Below, one piece after another: positions 1 to 5,615 of a stretch of DNA of 5,615 nucleotides. The position numbers and the translations under genes were made by a program. The first letter of the stretch is position 1; every line of letters begins with the position of its first letter. Under the pieces are notes generated by a model. That model was not told the DNA's origin. It searched no databases and saw only the letters and a list, made by a program, of their open reading frames with translations. The DNA is from Bacteroidales bacterium (GTDB lineage Bacteria; Bacteroidota; Bacteroidia; Bacteroidales; UBA932): NCBI GenBank assembly GCA_017478685.1, contig JAFVDC010000148.1, positions 1 through 5,615 of the forward strand, read 5' to 3'.

Positions 1-23
1 CTGGCGGGTACTAGCCGGTTTTT
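1..23 (+). terminator. Probable rho-independent terminator of an upstream plus-strand gene
   Basis: Bases 1-5 (CTGGC) pair with 14-18 (GCCGG), including one G-T wobble, around an 8-nt loop. Five T follow at 19-23. A stem followed by a T run is the form of an intrinsic terminator read left to right, so it would end a plus-strand gene lying left of the window and converging on tyrS. The stem may continue beyond base 1, which cannot be seen. It could also act on tyrS transcripts from the other side, since the tyrS stop is only a few bases away. The stem is short and cut by the window edge, so confidence is modest. Confidence 0.4.
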
Positions 24-26
24 CCA

Positions 27-1313
27 TTATTTTACGTTGATAATGAAATAGTTCTTCTTTCCTTTCTGGGCCAGGATATAGTGACCGTTCACAATGTCCT
101 GCTCGGTTACCTCTGCGGCGATATCCGTGACTTTGTCCTTGTTGATGGCAATTCCGCCGCCCTGGATCATCTTGCGGGCCTCTCCCTTGGAGGGGAGGAT
201 GGATGTCTTGACAGCCAGAAGGTCCATGATGTTCACGGGAAGTTCGGCCTTTTGGAGGTCAAACGAAGGGACGTCTCCGAAGACGGAGAGGAAGGTGCGC
301 TCGTCAAGTTTACGGAGGGCCTCAGAGTTGCCGCTGAAGAGCATGCGGGAAGCCTCTATGGCATTGTCAAGGGCTTCCTGACCGTGGCACATGCGGGTGA
401 CTTCTTCGGCCAGGACCTTCTGGAGTTCACGGGCGCCGGGATTCTCCCTGTGGCGGGCGATGAGGGTCTCTATGGTCTCACGGTCCAGCATGGTGAAAAT
501 CTTGATGTACGCTTCCGCGTCGTCGTCGGCCACATTGAGCCAGAACTGGTAGAACTCATAAGGCGAAGTGCGTTCAGGGTCCAGCCAGATGTTGCCTTTC
601 TCAGTTTTGCCGAATTTGGTGCCGTCGGCTTTGCGGATAAGGGGGCAGGTGAGGGCGAAGGCCTGGCCGCCGTCCATGCGGCGGATAAGCTCCGTGCCGG
701 TGGTGATGTTGCCCCACTGGTCACTTCCGCCAAGCTGGAGGATGCAGCCCTTGTTCTTCCACAGCCAGTAGAAGTCGTAGCCCTGCATGAGCTGGTAGCT
801 GAATTCCGTGAAGGACATGCCCTCCGAGGAATCCCTCTGGAGGCGTTTTTTCACGGAGTCCTTGGCCATCATGTAGTTGACGGTGATGTGCTTGCCGATA
901 TCGCGGATGAAGTTAATGAAAGAGTAGTCCTTCATCCATTCATAGTTGTTCACCAGTTCGGCCTTGTTGGGAGCGTCCGAGTCAAAATCCAGGAAGCGGG
1001 AAAGCTGGGCCTTGATGCCTTCCACGTTGTGACGGAGGGTTTCCTCGTCAAGAAGGTTGCGCTCTGCGCTTTTCATGGAGGGGTCACCGATCATGCCGGT
1101 GGCGCCGCCGACAAGTGCATAGGGCTTGTGGCCGCAGTTCTGGAAATGCTTCAGTATCATTACGCTCACAAGGTGGCCGATATGAAGGGAATCGGCCGTG
1201 GGGTCAATTCCTACATAAGCCGCCTGCGGGCCTTCCATAAGTTTTTCTTCTGTTCCGGGCATGATATCCTGGATCATGCCTCTCCATTTTAGCTCCTCTA
1301 CAAAATTTTTCAT
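27..1313 (-). CDS. tyrS: Tyrosyl-tRNA synthetase (TyrRS), class I
   Basis: This cytoplasmic enzyme joins tyrosine to tRNA-Tyr using ATP, through a tyrosyl-adenylate. The 428-residue protein has the usual length and order for bacterial TyrRS. The Rossmann catalytic domain carries the HIGH signature exactly (H44-I-G-H47) and the KMSKS-type loop as KFGKT (233-237). By alignment from memory with the Geobacillus enzyme, tyrosine-pocket residues are present: Y33, D77, Y173, Q177, D180, and D198-Q199 in the GGSDQWGN block. An anticodon-binding helical region follows. The C-terminal S4-like RNA-binding domain covers about 358-425. The start at 1313 gives a normal N-terminus ([13 protein letters not shown]) and leaves a 71-nt divergent gap to the next gene. 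No T-box leader is visible; the leader is predicted to be only about 16 nt. The gene looks intact and ordinary. Confidence 0.98.
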   Translation of the reverse strand: MKNFVEELKWRGMIQDIMPGTEEKLMEGPQAAYVGIDPTADSLHIGHLVSVMILKHFQNCGHKPYALVGGATGMIGDPSMKSAERNLLDEETLRHNVEGIKAQLSRFLDFDSDAPNKAELVNNYEWMKDYSFINFIRDIGKHITVNYMMAKDSVKKRLQRDSSEGMSFTEFSYQLMQGYDFYWLWKNKGCILQLGGSDQWGNITTGTELIRRMDGGQAFALTCPLIRKADGTKFGKTEKGNIWLDPERTSPYEFYQFWLNVADDDAEAYIKIFTMLDRETIETLIARHRENPGARELQKVLAEEVTRMCHGQEALDNAIEASRMLFSGNSEALRKLDERTFLSVFGDVPSFDLQKAELPVNIMDLLAVKTSILPSKGEARKMIQGGGIAINKDKVTDIAAEVTEQDIVNGHYILAQKGKKNYFIINVK

Positions 1314-1317
1314 TATG

Positions 1318-1327
1318 ATAACGTTAT
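1318..1327. repeat. 10-nt perfect palindrome ATAACGTTAT in the tyrS leader
   Basis: This perfect palindrome has an AACGTT core and ends 4 nt before the tyrS start codon. A second 10-nt palindrome with the same core sits at the mirror position before the M16 gene. Its function is unknown; a protein-binding half of a divergent control region is one possibility. Confidence 0.5.
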
Positions 1328-1335
1328 ATAACCTG

Positions 1336-1343
1336 CAAAGATA
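1336..1343 (-). promoter_or_regulatory. Predicted tyrS promoter, -7 box TATCTTTG
   Basis: Read on the minus strand these bases are TATCTTTG, a full match to the Bacteroidota -7 consensus TAnnTTTG. Transcription would start near 1330, leaving a leader of about 16 nt before the tyrS start at 1313. The -33 region expected about 19 nt upstream (near 1363-1366) reads ACAC on this strand, which does not match TTTG, so the promoter rests on the -7 box and its position. An A8 tract lies between the two regions. Confidence 0.55.
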
Positions 1344-1355
1344 CAGTTTTTTTTG

Positions 1356-1363
1356 TACTTTTG
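1356..1363 (+). promoter_or_regulatory. Predicted M16 peptidase promoter, -7 box TACTTTTG
   Basis: TACTTTTG fully matches the Bacteroidota -7 consensus TAnnTTTG. A start of transcription near 1369-1370 would leave about 15 nt before the ATG at 1385. The -33 position is weak: the closest candidate is CCTG at 1332-1335, 20 nt upstream. That position adjoins the oppositely directed tyrS -7 box, so the two promoters compete for the same DNA. No Shine-Dalgarno sequence is evident before the ATG, which is common in this phylum. Confidence 0.5.
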
Positions 1364-1370
1364 TGTCAGT

Positions 1371-1380
1371 AAAACGTTTT
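1371..1380. repeat. 10-nt perfect palindrome AAAACGTTTT in the M16 peptidase leader
   Basis: This perfect palindrome has an AACGTT core and ends 4 nt before the ATG at 1385. Its centre is 53 bp from the centre of the matching palindrome before tyrS, close to five turns of B-DNA. Its function is unknown, and short palindromes in AT-rich DNA can arise by chance. Confidence 0.5.
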
Positions 1381-1384
1381 TGAA

Positions 1385-4270
1385 ATGAAGAAACTCGTGC
1401 TCATCGCCGCGCTGGCCGTATCGGCTATGGCCTGCGGCCCCCGTTATGAATCCGTGAAAGGAGACCCCCTTGAGGCAAAGATCTATACCCTGGATAATGG
1501 CTTGAAGGTTTATATGTCCGTGAACAAGGACCAGCCCAGGATCCAGACCTACATTGCCGTCCACGCCGGCGGCAAGGACGACCCCTCGGACAACACCGGC
1601 CTTGCTCATTACCTTGAGCACATGATGTTCAAGGGCACGGAGAAATTCGGCACGCAGGACTATGAGGCCGAAAAACCCATGCTGGCAAAGATTGATTCGC
1701 TGTACGAGGTTTACCGCACTCTTACGGAGCCTTCGGAAAGGGAGGCTCTCTATCATCAGATAGACTCCATAAGCCTTGAGGCATCGAAGATTGCCATTCC
1801 CAACGAGTACGACAAGCTTATGTCCATCATCGGCTCCGAGGGCTCCAACGCCTTTACTTCCAACGACGTTACCTGCTATGTGGAGGAAATCCCGTCCAAC
1901 CAGGTTGAAAACTGGGCGCGCATTGAGGCCGACCGCTTCATGAACTGCGTGTTCCGCGGCTTCCACACGGAGCTTGAGGCTGTGTACGAGGAAAAGAACA
2001 TGGGCCTTACGGACGACAGCGAAAAGGCCATCGACGCCCTTGACAGCATGCTCTTTGTCCACCATCCTTACGGCACGCAGACTGTCATCGGCACTCAGGA
2101 CCACCTGAAGAATCCATCCCTCAAGGCCATCCGTCACCAGAAAGACACCTATTACGTGCCCAACAATGTGGCCATCTGCCTATCCGGAGACTTCGACCCT
2201 GACAACATGGTGAAGATAATCAAGAAGTACTTCGGGGAGTGGAAACCCAATCCCGCGCTTCCTGCGCGCAGCATTGCCCCGGAGGATCCCATCACCGAGC
2301 CCAAAGTAAAGAATGTGCTTGGCTATGACGCCGAATTCGTGATGCTTGGATGGCGCACGCCCGGAGAGTCTTCCCCCGAAAGCGAAATCGCCGAAATAGC
2401 CAGCTCAATCCTCTACAACGGCAATGCAGGTCTTGTAGACCGCAACCTTCTCCAGTCTCAGGAAATCCTTGGCGGAGCGTTCTTCTCATATGGGCGCTCG
2501 GACTGGGGTCTTATGCTTGCCGAAGGTACGCCCAAGGACGGCCAGAGCCTTGAAGAGGTGCTGGAGCTCCTCCTTGACGAGGCCGAAAAACTCCGCGAAG
2601 GAGAATTCTCAGAGGAACTTCTGGAGGCCGTGAAGGCCAATTACAAGCTGCAGGCAATGCAGGGCCTCACCTCCAACCGCTTCCGCACCGGTCTCTTCAT
2701 GAATTCCTTCATCAACGGCACATCCTGGGAATGGGAGGCCGGAAAACTGGACAGGATTGCCAGGATCACCAAGGAAGATGTTGTGGCATGGGCCTCGAAA
2801 TACCTCCCCGAAAACGGCTATGCAGTTGTGTTCAAGCGTCTTGGAGAGGATAAGAGCATAAAGAAGATAGACGCTCCCAAGATTACCCCCATCTACACCA
2901 ACAGGGACAAGCAGAGCGCCTTCCTTGCCGAAATCGCCGCCACGGAGCCCGCACCCGTTGAGCCCGTATTCGTGGACTATGAAAAGGATATGACGGTGGC
3001 CGATTTTGCCGGCCTCAGGCTCCTTTACAAGAAAAACGTGCGCAATGACATCGCATCTCTTGCCTTCCGCTATGACAGGGGCTCCGACAACGATCCCGTG
3101 CTGGACCTTGCCGCAGACTATTTCTCATACCTTGGCTCCGAGAAGTACAGCGCAGAAGACTTTGCCATGAAGCTCTACGGCCTCGCCTGCTCGGCTTCCC
3201 CCCGCGTTGGCGGAAATACCACGTCTATCTCCGTATCAGGCCTTTCGGAGAACCTTCCTTCGGCCCTGGAAGCACTTGAGTATCAGCTGAGGAATGTTGT
3301 CCCGAGTGACGATATCCTTGAAGAGCTCAAGGCCGACATCCTCCGCTCCCGCGAAGACTCCAAGAAGAATCAGAGGGCATGCAGCAGCGCCCTTCAGAAG
3401 TACCTCATGTACGGCCCCGAGTACGTAAAGGCCGGGACGCTTTCCAACGCGAAGGTAAAGGCCCTTGCTTCGGCCGAAATCCTTTCTTCCCTCAAGGACC
3501 TCCTTGGGAAGCAGCATACCATAGTATATTATGGCCCGGCATCGCTTGAGGATGTGAAGGAGATGCTTTCCAAGTATCATCCCGCAGAGGGTCTCGAGCC
3601 CCTTGTGAAGACCCATCCCGCAAAGCGCCTTACTCCTTCGGCCAAGGTGTTTGTGACTCATTACGACTCCCGCCAGTTCAATTACGTGCAGTACTCGGAC
3701 CGCGGGGAAGAGTTTTCGCTTGCCGAAGCCCCCTTCATAGAGCTTTTCAACGAGTACTACGGTGGCGGCATGAACGCAATAGTGTTCCAGGAGATGAGGG
3801 AATCCCGCGCCCTGGCATACGGTGCCGGCGCCTGGCTGTCGGAGCCCGCGTTTACCGGCGACACTTATTCCTTCCGCGCCTACATCGCTTCCCAGAACGA
3901 CAAACTCCGGAAGGCCGTGGAAGGCTTCGAGGAAATTATCGAAACCCTGCCCGAGGCCCCCGAGAACCTTGAAATAGCCAAGACCTCCATCCTTGGAAAG
4001 CTCCGCACCCAGCGCGTGATAGGGGAGCAGGTCCTCTACAATTATCTCCAGGCGCAGGAACTCGGCCTCACGGAGCCCCGTGAGAAACTCCTCTTTGAAA
4101 AAGTTGACGCCCTTACCATGGAAGACCTCAAGGCCACCCACGCCAAATGGATTGCCGGCCGAACCTACAACTACTCCATCCTTGGCGACACCAAGGACCT
4201 TGACATGGCGTATCTCAGGACCCTTGGGCCTGTGGAGACCGTTTCGCTGGAAGAAATTTTTGGATTTTAG
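1385..4270 (+). CDS. M16 family zinc metallopeptidase, predicted lipoprotein (pitrilysin/PqqL-like)
   Basis: This is a predicted envelope metallopeptidase of 961 residues. M16 enzymes enclose peptides in a chamber built from two homologous halves. The N-terminus ([17 protein letters not shown]) is a lipoprotein signal peptide with the lipid-bearing cysteine at C17; Ala rather than Leu at -3 makes the lipobox imperfect. No strong acidic surface-export signal follows the cysteine, so a periplasm-facing anchor is likelier than surface display, by inference. The inverted zinc motif HxxEH is intact (H75, E78, H79). The block ELEAVYEE supplies the probable third ligand E203 and supporting E196, aligned with pitrilysin E169 and E162. 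The first M16_C-type region includes YYVPNNV (256-262). The second half starts near residue 530, has no HxxEH, and keeps the substrate-side Arg/Tyr block (R805, R808, Y812), as expected of single-chain M16 enzymes. About 45-50 extra, largely helical residues lie between HxxEH and E203. The substrate is unknown. Confidence 0.93.
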   Translation: MKKLVLIAALAVSAMACGPRYESVKGDPLEAKIYTLDNGLKVYMSVNKDQPRIQTYIAVHAGGKDDPSDNTGLAHYLEHMMFKGTEKFGTQDYEAEKPMLAKIDSLYEVYRTLTEPSEREALYHQIDSISLEASKIAIPNEYDKLMSIIGSEGSNAFTSNDVTCYVEEIPSNQVENWARIEADRFMNCVFRGFHTELEAVYEEKNMGLTDDSEKAIDALDSMLFVHHPYGTQTVIGTQDHLKNPSLKAIRHQKDTYYVPNNVAICLSGDFDPDNMVKIIKKYFGEWKPNPALPARSIAPEDPITEPKVKNVLGYDAEFVMLGWRTPGESSPESEIAEIASSILYNGNAGLVDRNLLQSQEILGGAFFSYGRSDWGLMLAEGTPKDGQSLEEVLELLLDEAEKLREGEFSEELLEAVKANYKLQAMQGLTSNRFRTGLFMNSFINGTSWEWEAGKLDRIARITKEDVVAWASKYLPENGYAVVFKRLGEDKSIKKIDAPKITPIYTNRDKQSAFLAEIAATEPAPVEPVFVDYEKDMTVADFAGLRLLYKKNVRNDIASLAFRYDRGSDNDPVLDLAADYFSYLGSEKYSAEDFAMKLYGLACSASPRVGGNTTSISVSGLSENLPSALEALEYQLRNVVPSDDILEELKADILRSREDSKKNQRACSSALQKYLMYGPEYVKAGTLSNAKVKALASAEILSSLKDLLGKQHTIVYYGPASLEDVKEMLSKYHPAEGLEPLVKTHPAKRLTPSAKVFVTHYDSRQFNYVQYSDRGEEFSLAEAPFIELFNEYYGGGMNAIVFQEMRESRALAYGAGAWLSEPAFTGDTYSFRAYIASQNDKLRKAVEGFEEIIETLPEAPENLEIAKTSILGKLRTQRVIGEQVLYNYLQAQELGLTEPREKLLFEKVDALTMEDLKATHAKWIAGRTYNYSILGDTKDLDMAYLRTLGPVETVSLEEIFGF

Positions 4271-4288
4271 AAATTTCTATAAAAATTT
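4254..4288. repeat. AT-rich inverted repeat spanning the end of the M16 gene
   Basis: AAATTTTT at 4254-4261 is the exact inverse complement of AAAAATTT at 4281-4288. Between them lies a perfect 12-nt palindrome, TAGAAATTTCTA (4268-4279), which includes the M16 stop codon. The structure sits where a terminator would be. However, it is nearly all A/T, has no GC-rich stem and is not followed by a T run, so it is at best a weak transcription end. Confidence 0.35.
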
Positions 4289-4319
4289 ATTGCAACTCAA
4301 TAAATATTTATTATATTTG
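4289..4319 (+). promoter_or_regulatory. Predicted promoter of the NfeD-flotillin unit
   Basis: ATTG at 4289-4292 (three of four bases of TTTG) is followed after exactly 19 nt by TATATTTG at 4312-4319, a full match to TAnnTTTG. This is the best-formed promoter in the window for the Bacteroidota housekeeping sigma factor. The start of transcription is expected near 4325, giving a leader of about 20 nt before the ATG at 4346. It suggests that the NfeD-like gene and flotillin can be transcribed independently of the M16 gene. The spacer contains a 14-nt perfect palindrome, AATAAATATTTATT (4299-4312). Confidence 0.65.
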
Positions 4320-4343
4320 CAAAAGAAACCAAATTCTTTTGCA
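4318..4343. repeat. Perfect 10-bp inverted repeat over the predicted transcription start
   Basis: TGCAAAAGAA (4318-4327) and TTCTTTTGCA (4334-4343) are exact inverse complements separated by 6 nt (ACCAAA). The left arm begins in the last two bases of the -7 box. The right arm ends 2 nt before the start codon at 4346. No T run follows on the plus strand, so it is not a typical terminator. Its position suits an operator for a dimeric regulator, or a leader hairpin that hides the ribosome-binding region if transcription starts at or before 4318. Confidence 0.7.
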
Positions 4344-4345
4344 CT

Positions 4346-4939
4346 ATGATATCATTATGGTGGGCCGGGCTTGAACCGGTAATGAAAATCCTGTGGGTGG
4401 TAACTCTTGCAGCAACCCTGATTTTCCTCATTCAGAGCATCCTCACTTTTGTGGGAGCAGATGCCGACACCTCCGCCGACTTCGACCTTGACATGGACGC
4501 CGACATGTCCATGGACGGGGCAAGCCTGTACTCTTTCCGCAACTTCGTGAACTTTATCCTGGGCTTTGGCTGGAGCGCCATTCTCCTTAAGCCTTCCGTG
4601 GAGTCCTGGCCGCTTCTCATCATCATCTCGGTGGTGGTGGGCGTAGCGCTTGTTGCAGCCGTCATGTACCTTTTCAAGTGGCTTGCAAGCATGCAGCAAA
4701 GCGGCAACATCGTCCTTGAGAAGTCTGCCGCGGGTGCCGAAGGTACAGTCTACCTTACCATTCCCGCCGCACGCGAGGGAAAGGGAAAGGTCCAGATCTC
4801 CATCGGCGGGGCGGTGCGTGAATACGACGCCCTGTATGAAGGGGAATCGGCCCTTAAGAACGGCACTCCCATCAGGGTTGTGGATGTCCTGGACTCCAAC
4901 ACCGTACTTGTAGAAGAAACAAACTCATATACCGTATAA
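4346..4939 (+). CDS. NfeD/YqiJ-like membrane protein with C-terminal OB-fold-type domain
   Basis: This 197-residue integral membrane protein resembles short NfeD-family proteins (YqiJ, YuaF) that are encoded beside flotillins and are thought to work with them in membrane microdomains. A hydrophobic segment lies at about 14-36. An acidic loop follows with Asp at 39, 41, 45, 47, 49, 51, 53 and 57, alternating strictly from 45 to 53. Two further hydrophobic stretches lie at about 67-82 and 88-110. The soluble tail, about 121-197, is rich in predicted beta strands with glycine turns (GAEGTVYLTIP, NGTPIRVVDVLDSNTVLVE), matching the small beta-barrel of NfeD proteins. There is no ClpP-like protease domain, so this is the short form. 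The start at 4346 fits the promoter; an in-frame Met13 (4382) directly before the first membrane segment is an alternative. Flotillin follows after 3 nt. The call rests on architecture and context more than on sequence motifs. Confidence 0.8.
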   Translation: MISLWWAGLEPVMKILWVVTLAATLIFLIQSILTFVGADADTSADFDLDMDADMSMDGASLYSFRNFVNFILGFGWSAILLKPSVESWPLLIIISVVVGVALVAAVMYLFKWLASMQQSGNIVLEKSAAGAEGTVYLTIPAAREGKGKVQISIGGAVREYDALYEGESALKNGTPIRVVDVLDSNTVLVEETNSYTV

Positions 4940-4942
4940 ATT

Positions 4943-5615
4943 ATGCCTACACTAACTCTTATCCTCATCCTTGTGGCCGTGGTCTTCGTGACCCTGGCTG
5001 CCATCCTCAGGCGCTACAGGCGCTGCCCCTCAGACAAGATTCTGGTCATTTACGGTAAAACCGGACGCCGCTCTTCGGCCCGCTGCATCCATGGCGGTGC
5101 GGCATTTATCTGGCCCGTGTTCCAGGATTACGCATACCTGGACCTCAAGCCCATCTCCATTGAATGCAACCTCACCAACGCCCTTTCCAAGCAGAACATC
5201 CGCGTAGACGTTCCCTGCCGCTTCACCGTTGGTATTTCCACGGAGCCTGACGTCATGACCAATGCCGCAGAGCGCCTCCTTGGCCTTTCCACGGACAGCA
5301 TCCAGTCAATTGCCACGGATATCCTCTTCGGTCAGCTGCGTCTTGTGATCGCCACCATGGACATTGAGGAGATTAACGCCGACCGCGACAAGTTCCTCGC
5401 CAGCGTCTCCGCAAACGTTGAGGCCGAACTCCGCAAAATCGGCCTTAAGCTCATCAACGTGAACGTCACCGATATCCGCGACGAATCCGGCTACATCGAG
5501 GCCCTTGGTAAGGAAGCCGCCGCAAAGGCCATCAACGACGCAAAGAAGAGCGTTGCAGAGCAGAACCGTTACGGTGAAACCGGTAAGGCCAATGCCGACA
5601 AGGATACCCGTATCA
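4943..5615 (+). CDS. Flotillin family protein (SPFH/band 7), N-terminal part, cut by window edge
   Basis: Flotillins are membrane scaffolds that assemble into large oligomers and organise membrane microdomains. The reading frame opens with ATG at 4943 and stays open to the right edge: 224 codons plus one base, roughly the first half of a family member usually near 500 residues. Residues 3-22 form a single hydrophobic anchor, followed by the basic run RRYRR. The SPFH/band 7 domain follows, from CPSDKILVIYGK (28-39) through the strand-rich block PISIECNLTNALSKQNIRVD and the helical section beginning near AERLLG. The segment LINVNVTDIRDESGYIEALG and the Ala/Lys/Glu-rich stretch after it mark the start of the C-terminal coiled coil. 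The 3-nt gap from the NfeD-like stop implies one transcript and probable translational coupling; no Shine-Dalgarno sequence is evident. The end of the gene and anything downstream are outside the window. Confidence 0.93.
   Translation, partial: MPTLTLILILVAVVFVTLAAILRRYRRCPSDKILVIYGKTGRRSSARCIHGGAAFIWPVFQDYAYLDLKPISIECNLTNALSKQNIRVDVPCRFTVGISTEPDVMTNAAERLLGLSTDSIQSIATDILFGQLRLVIATMDIEEINADRDKFLASVSANVEAELRKIGLKLINVNVTDIRDESGYIEALGKEAAAKAINDAKKSVAEQNRYGETGKANADKDTRI

Noticed and set aside
1..26. Possible 3' end of a tRNA or of a protein gene at the left edge
   Set aside because: No T-arm sequence can be recognised, and each plus frame reaches a stop within about 50 bases without identifiable content. 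The hairpin plus T run explains the bases better.
81..1292. Open reading frame of 403 codons on the plus strand, covering nearly all of tyrS
   Set aside because: It is codon-aligned with tyrS on the opposite strand. Antisense stops in that register need TTA, CTA or TCA codons in tyrS, which this GC-rich gene avoids. The translation shows no recognisable domain, while the minus strand encodes an unmistakable TyrRS.
1313..2137. Minus-strand open frame of 274 codons opposite the start of the M16 gene
   Set aside because: It is in codon-aligned antisense register with the M16 gene, so the openness follows from codon use. It also crosses the divergent promoter region and has no recognisable protein features.
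3236..4141. Minus-strand open frame of 301 codons opposite the second half of the M16 gene
   Set aside because: It has the same codon-aligned register as the other antisense frames. The M16 reading on the plus strand is continuous and carries conserved family residues there.
4254..4288. Intrinsic terminator for the M16 gene
   Set aside because: The arms are complementary, but the stem is almost entirely A/T and lacks a following T run, so I list it only as an inverted repeat.
4080..4349. Plus-strand frame of 89 codons bridging the M16 end and the NfeD start
   Set aside because: It is out of frame with both real genes, runs through the promoter gap, and has a low-complexity Thr/Pro-rich start followed by Lys/Asn/Leu-rich sequence typical of translated AT-rich spacer.

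Overview
The window looks like chromosomal DNA from a moderately GC-rich member of the Bacteroidota, probably Bacteroidales. Three things point there. The gene starts lack clear Shine-Dalgarno sequences. AT-rich gaps between the genes carry TAnnTTTG boxes like the -7 element of this phylum's main sigma factor. The gene content also fits: a two-lobe M16 peptidase lipoprotein beside an NfeD-flotillin pair. The assignment is inferred from sequence style; no species is claimed. Coding density is very high, and no gene-free stretch exceeds 80 bases.

Layout. Bases 1-23 hold a short hairpin followed by five T, probably the terminator of a plus-strand gene ending just left of the window. Bases 27-1313 (minus) encode a complete tyrosyl-tRNA synthetase. 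Bases 1314-1384 are a divergent promoter region with near mirror symmetry: back-to-back -7 boxes near the middle, and a 10-nt AACGTT-centred palindrome exactly 4 nt before each start codon. Bases 1385-4270 (plus) encode a 961-residue M16 zinc metallopeptidase with a lipoprotein signal peptide. Bases 4271-4345 are an AT-rich gap with a well-formed promoter and several palindromes, including a perfect 10-bp inverted repeat lying over the expected transcription start and ending 2 nt before the next start codon. Bases 4346-4939 (plus) encode an NfeD/YqiJ-like membrane protein. Only 3 nt later, at 4943, a flotillin (SPFH/band 7) gene begins and runs off the right edge.

How the genes fit together. 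tyrS is a housekeeping gene read away from the rest. The NfeD-like protein and flotillin form a tightly spaced two-gene unit, the known pairing in which an NfeD membrane protein accompanies a flotillin membrane scaffold. The M16 peptidase is an envelope protein on the same strand but appears to have its own promoter. Whether it works with the flotillin unit is open. Nothing here looks mobile, and I found no CRISPR array, tRNA or rRNA. I see no clearly new system. The most unusual signals are the symmetric tyrS/M16 intergenic region and the operator-like inverted repeat in front of the NfeD-flotillin unit.
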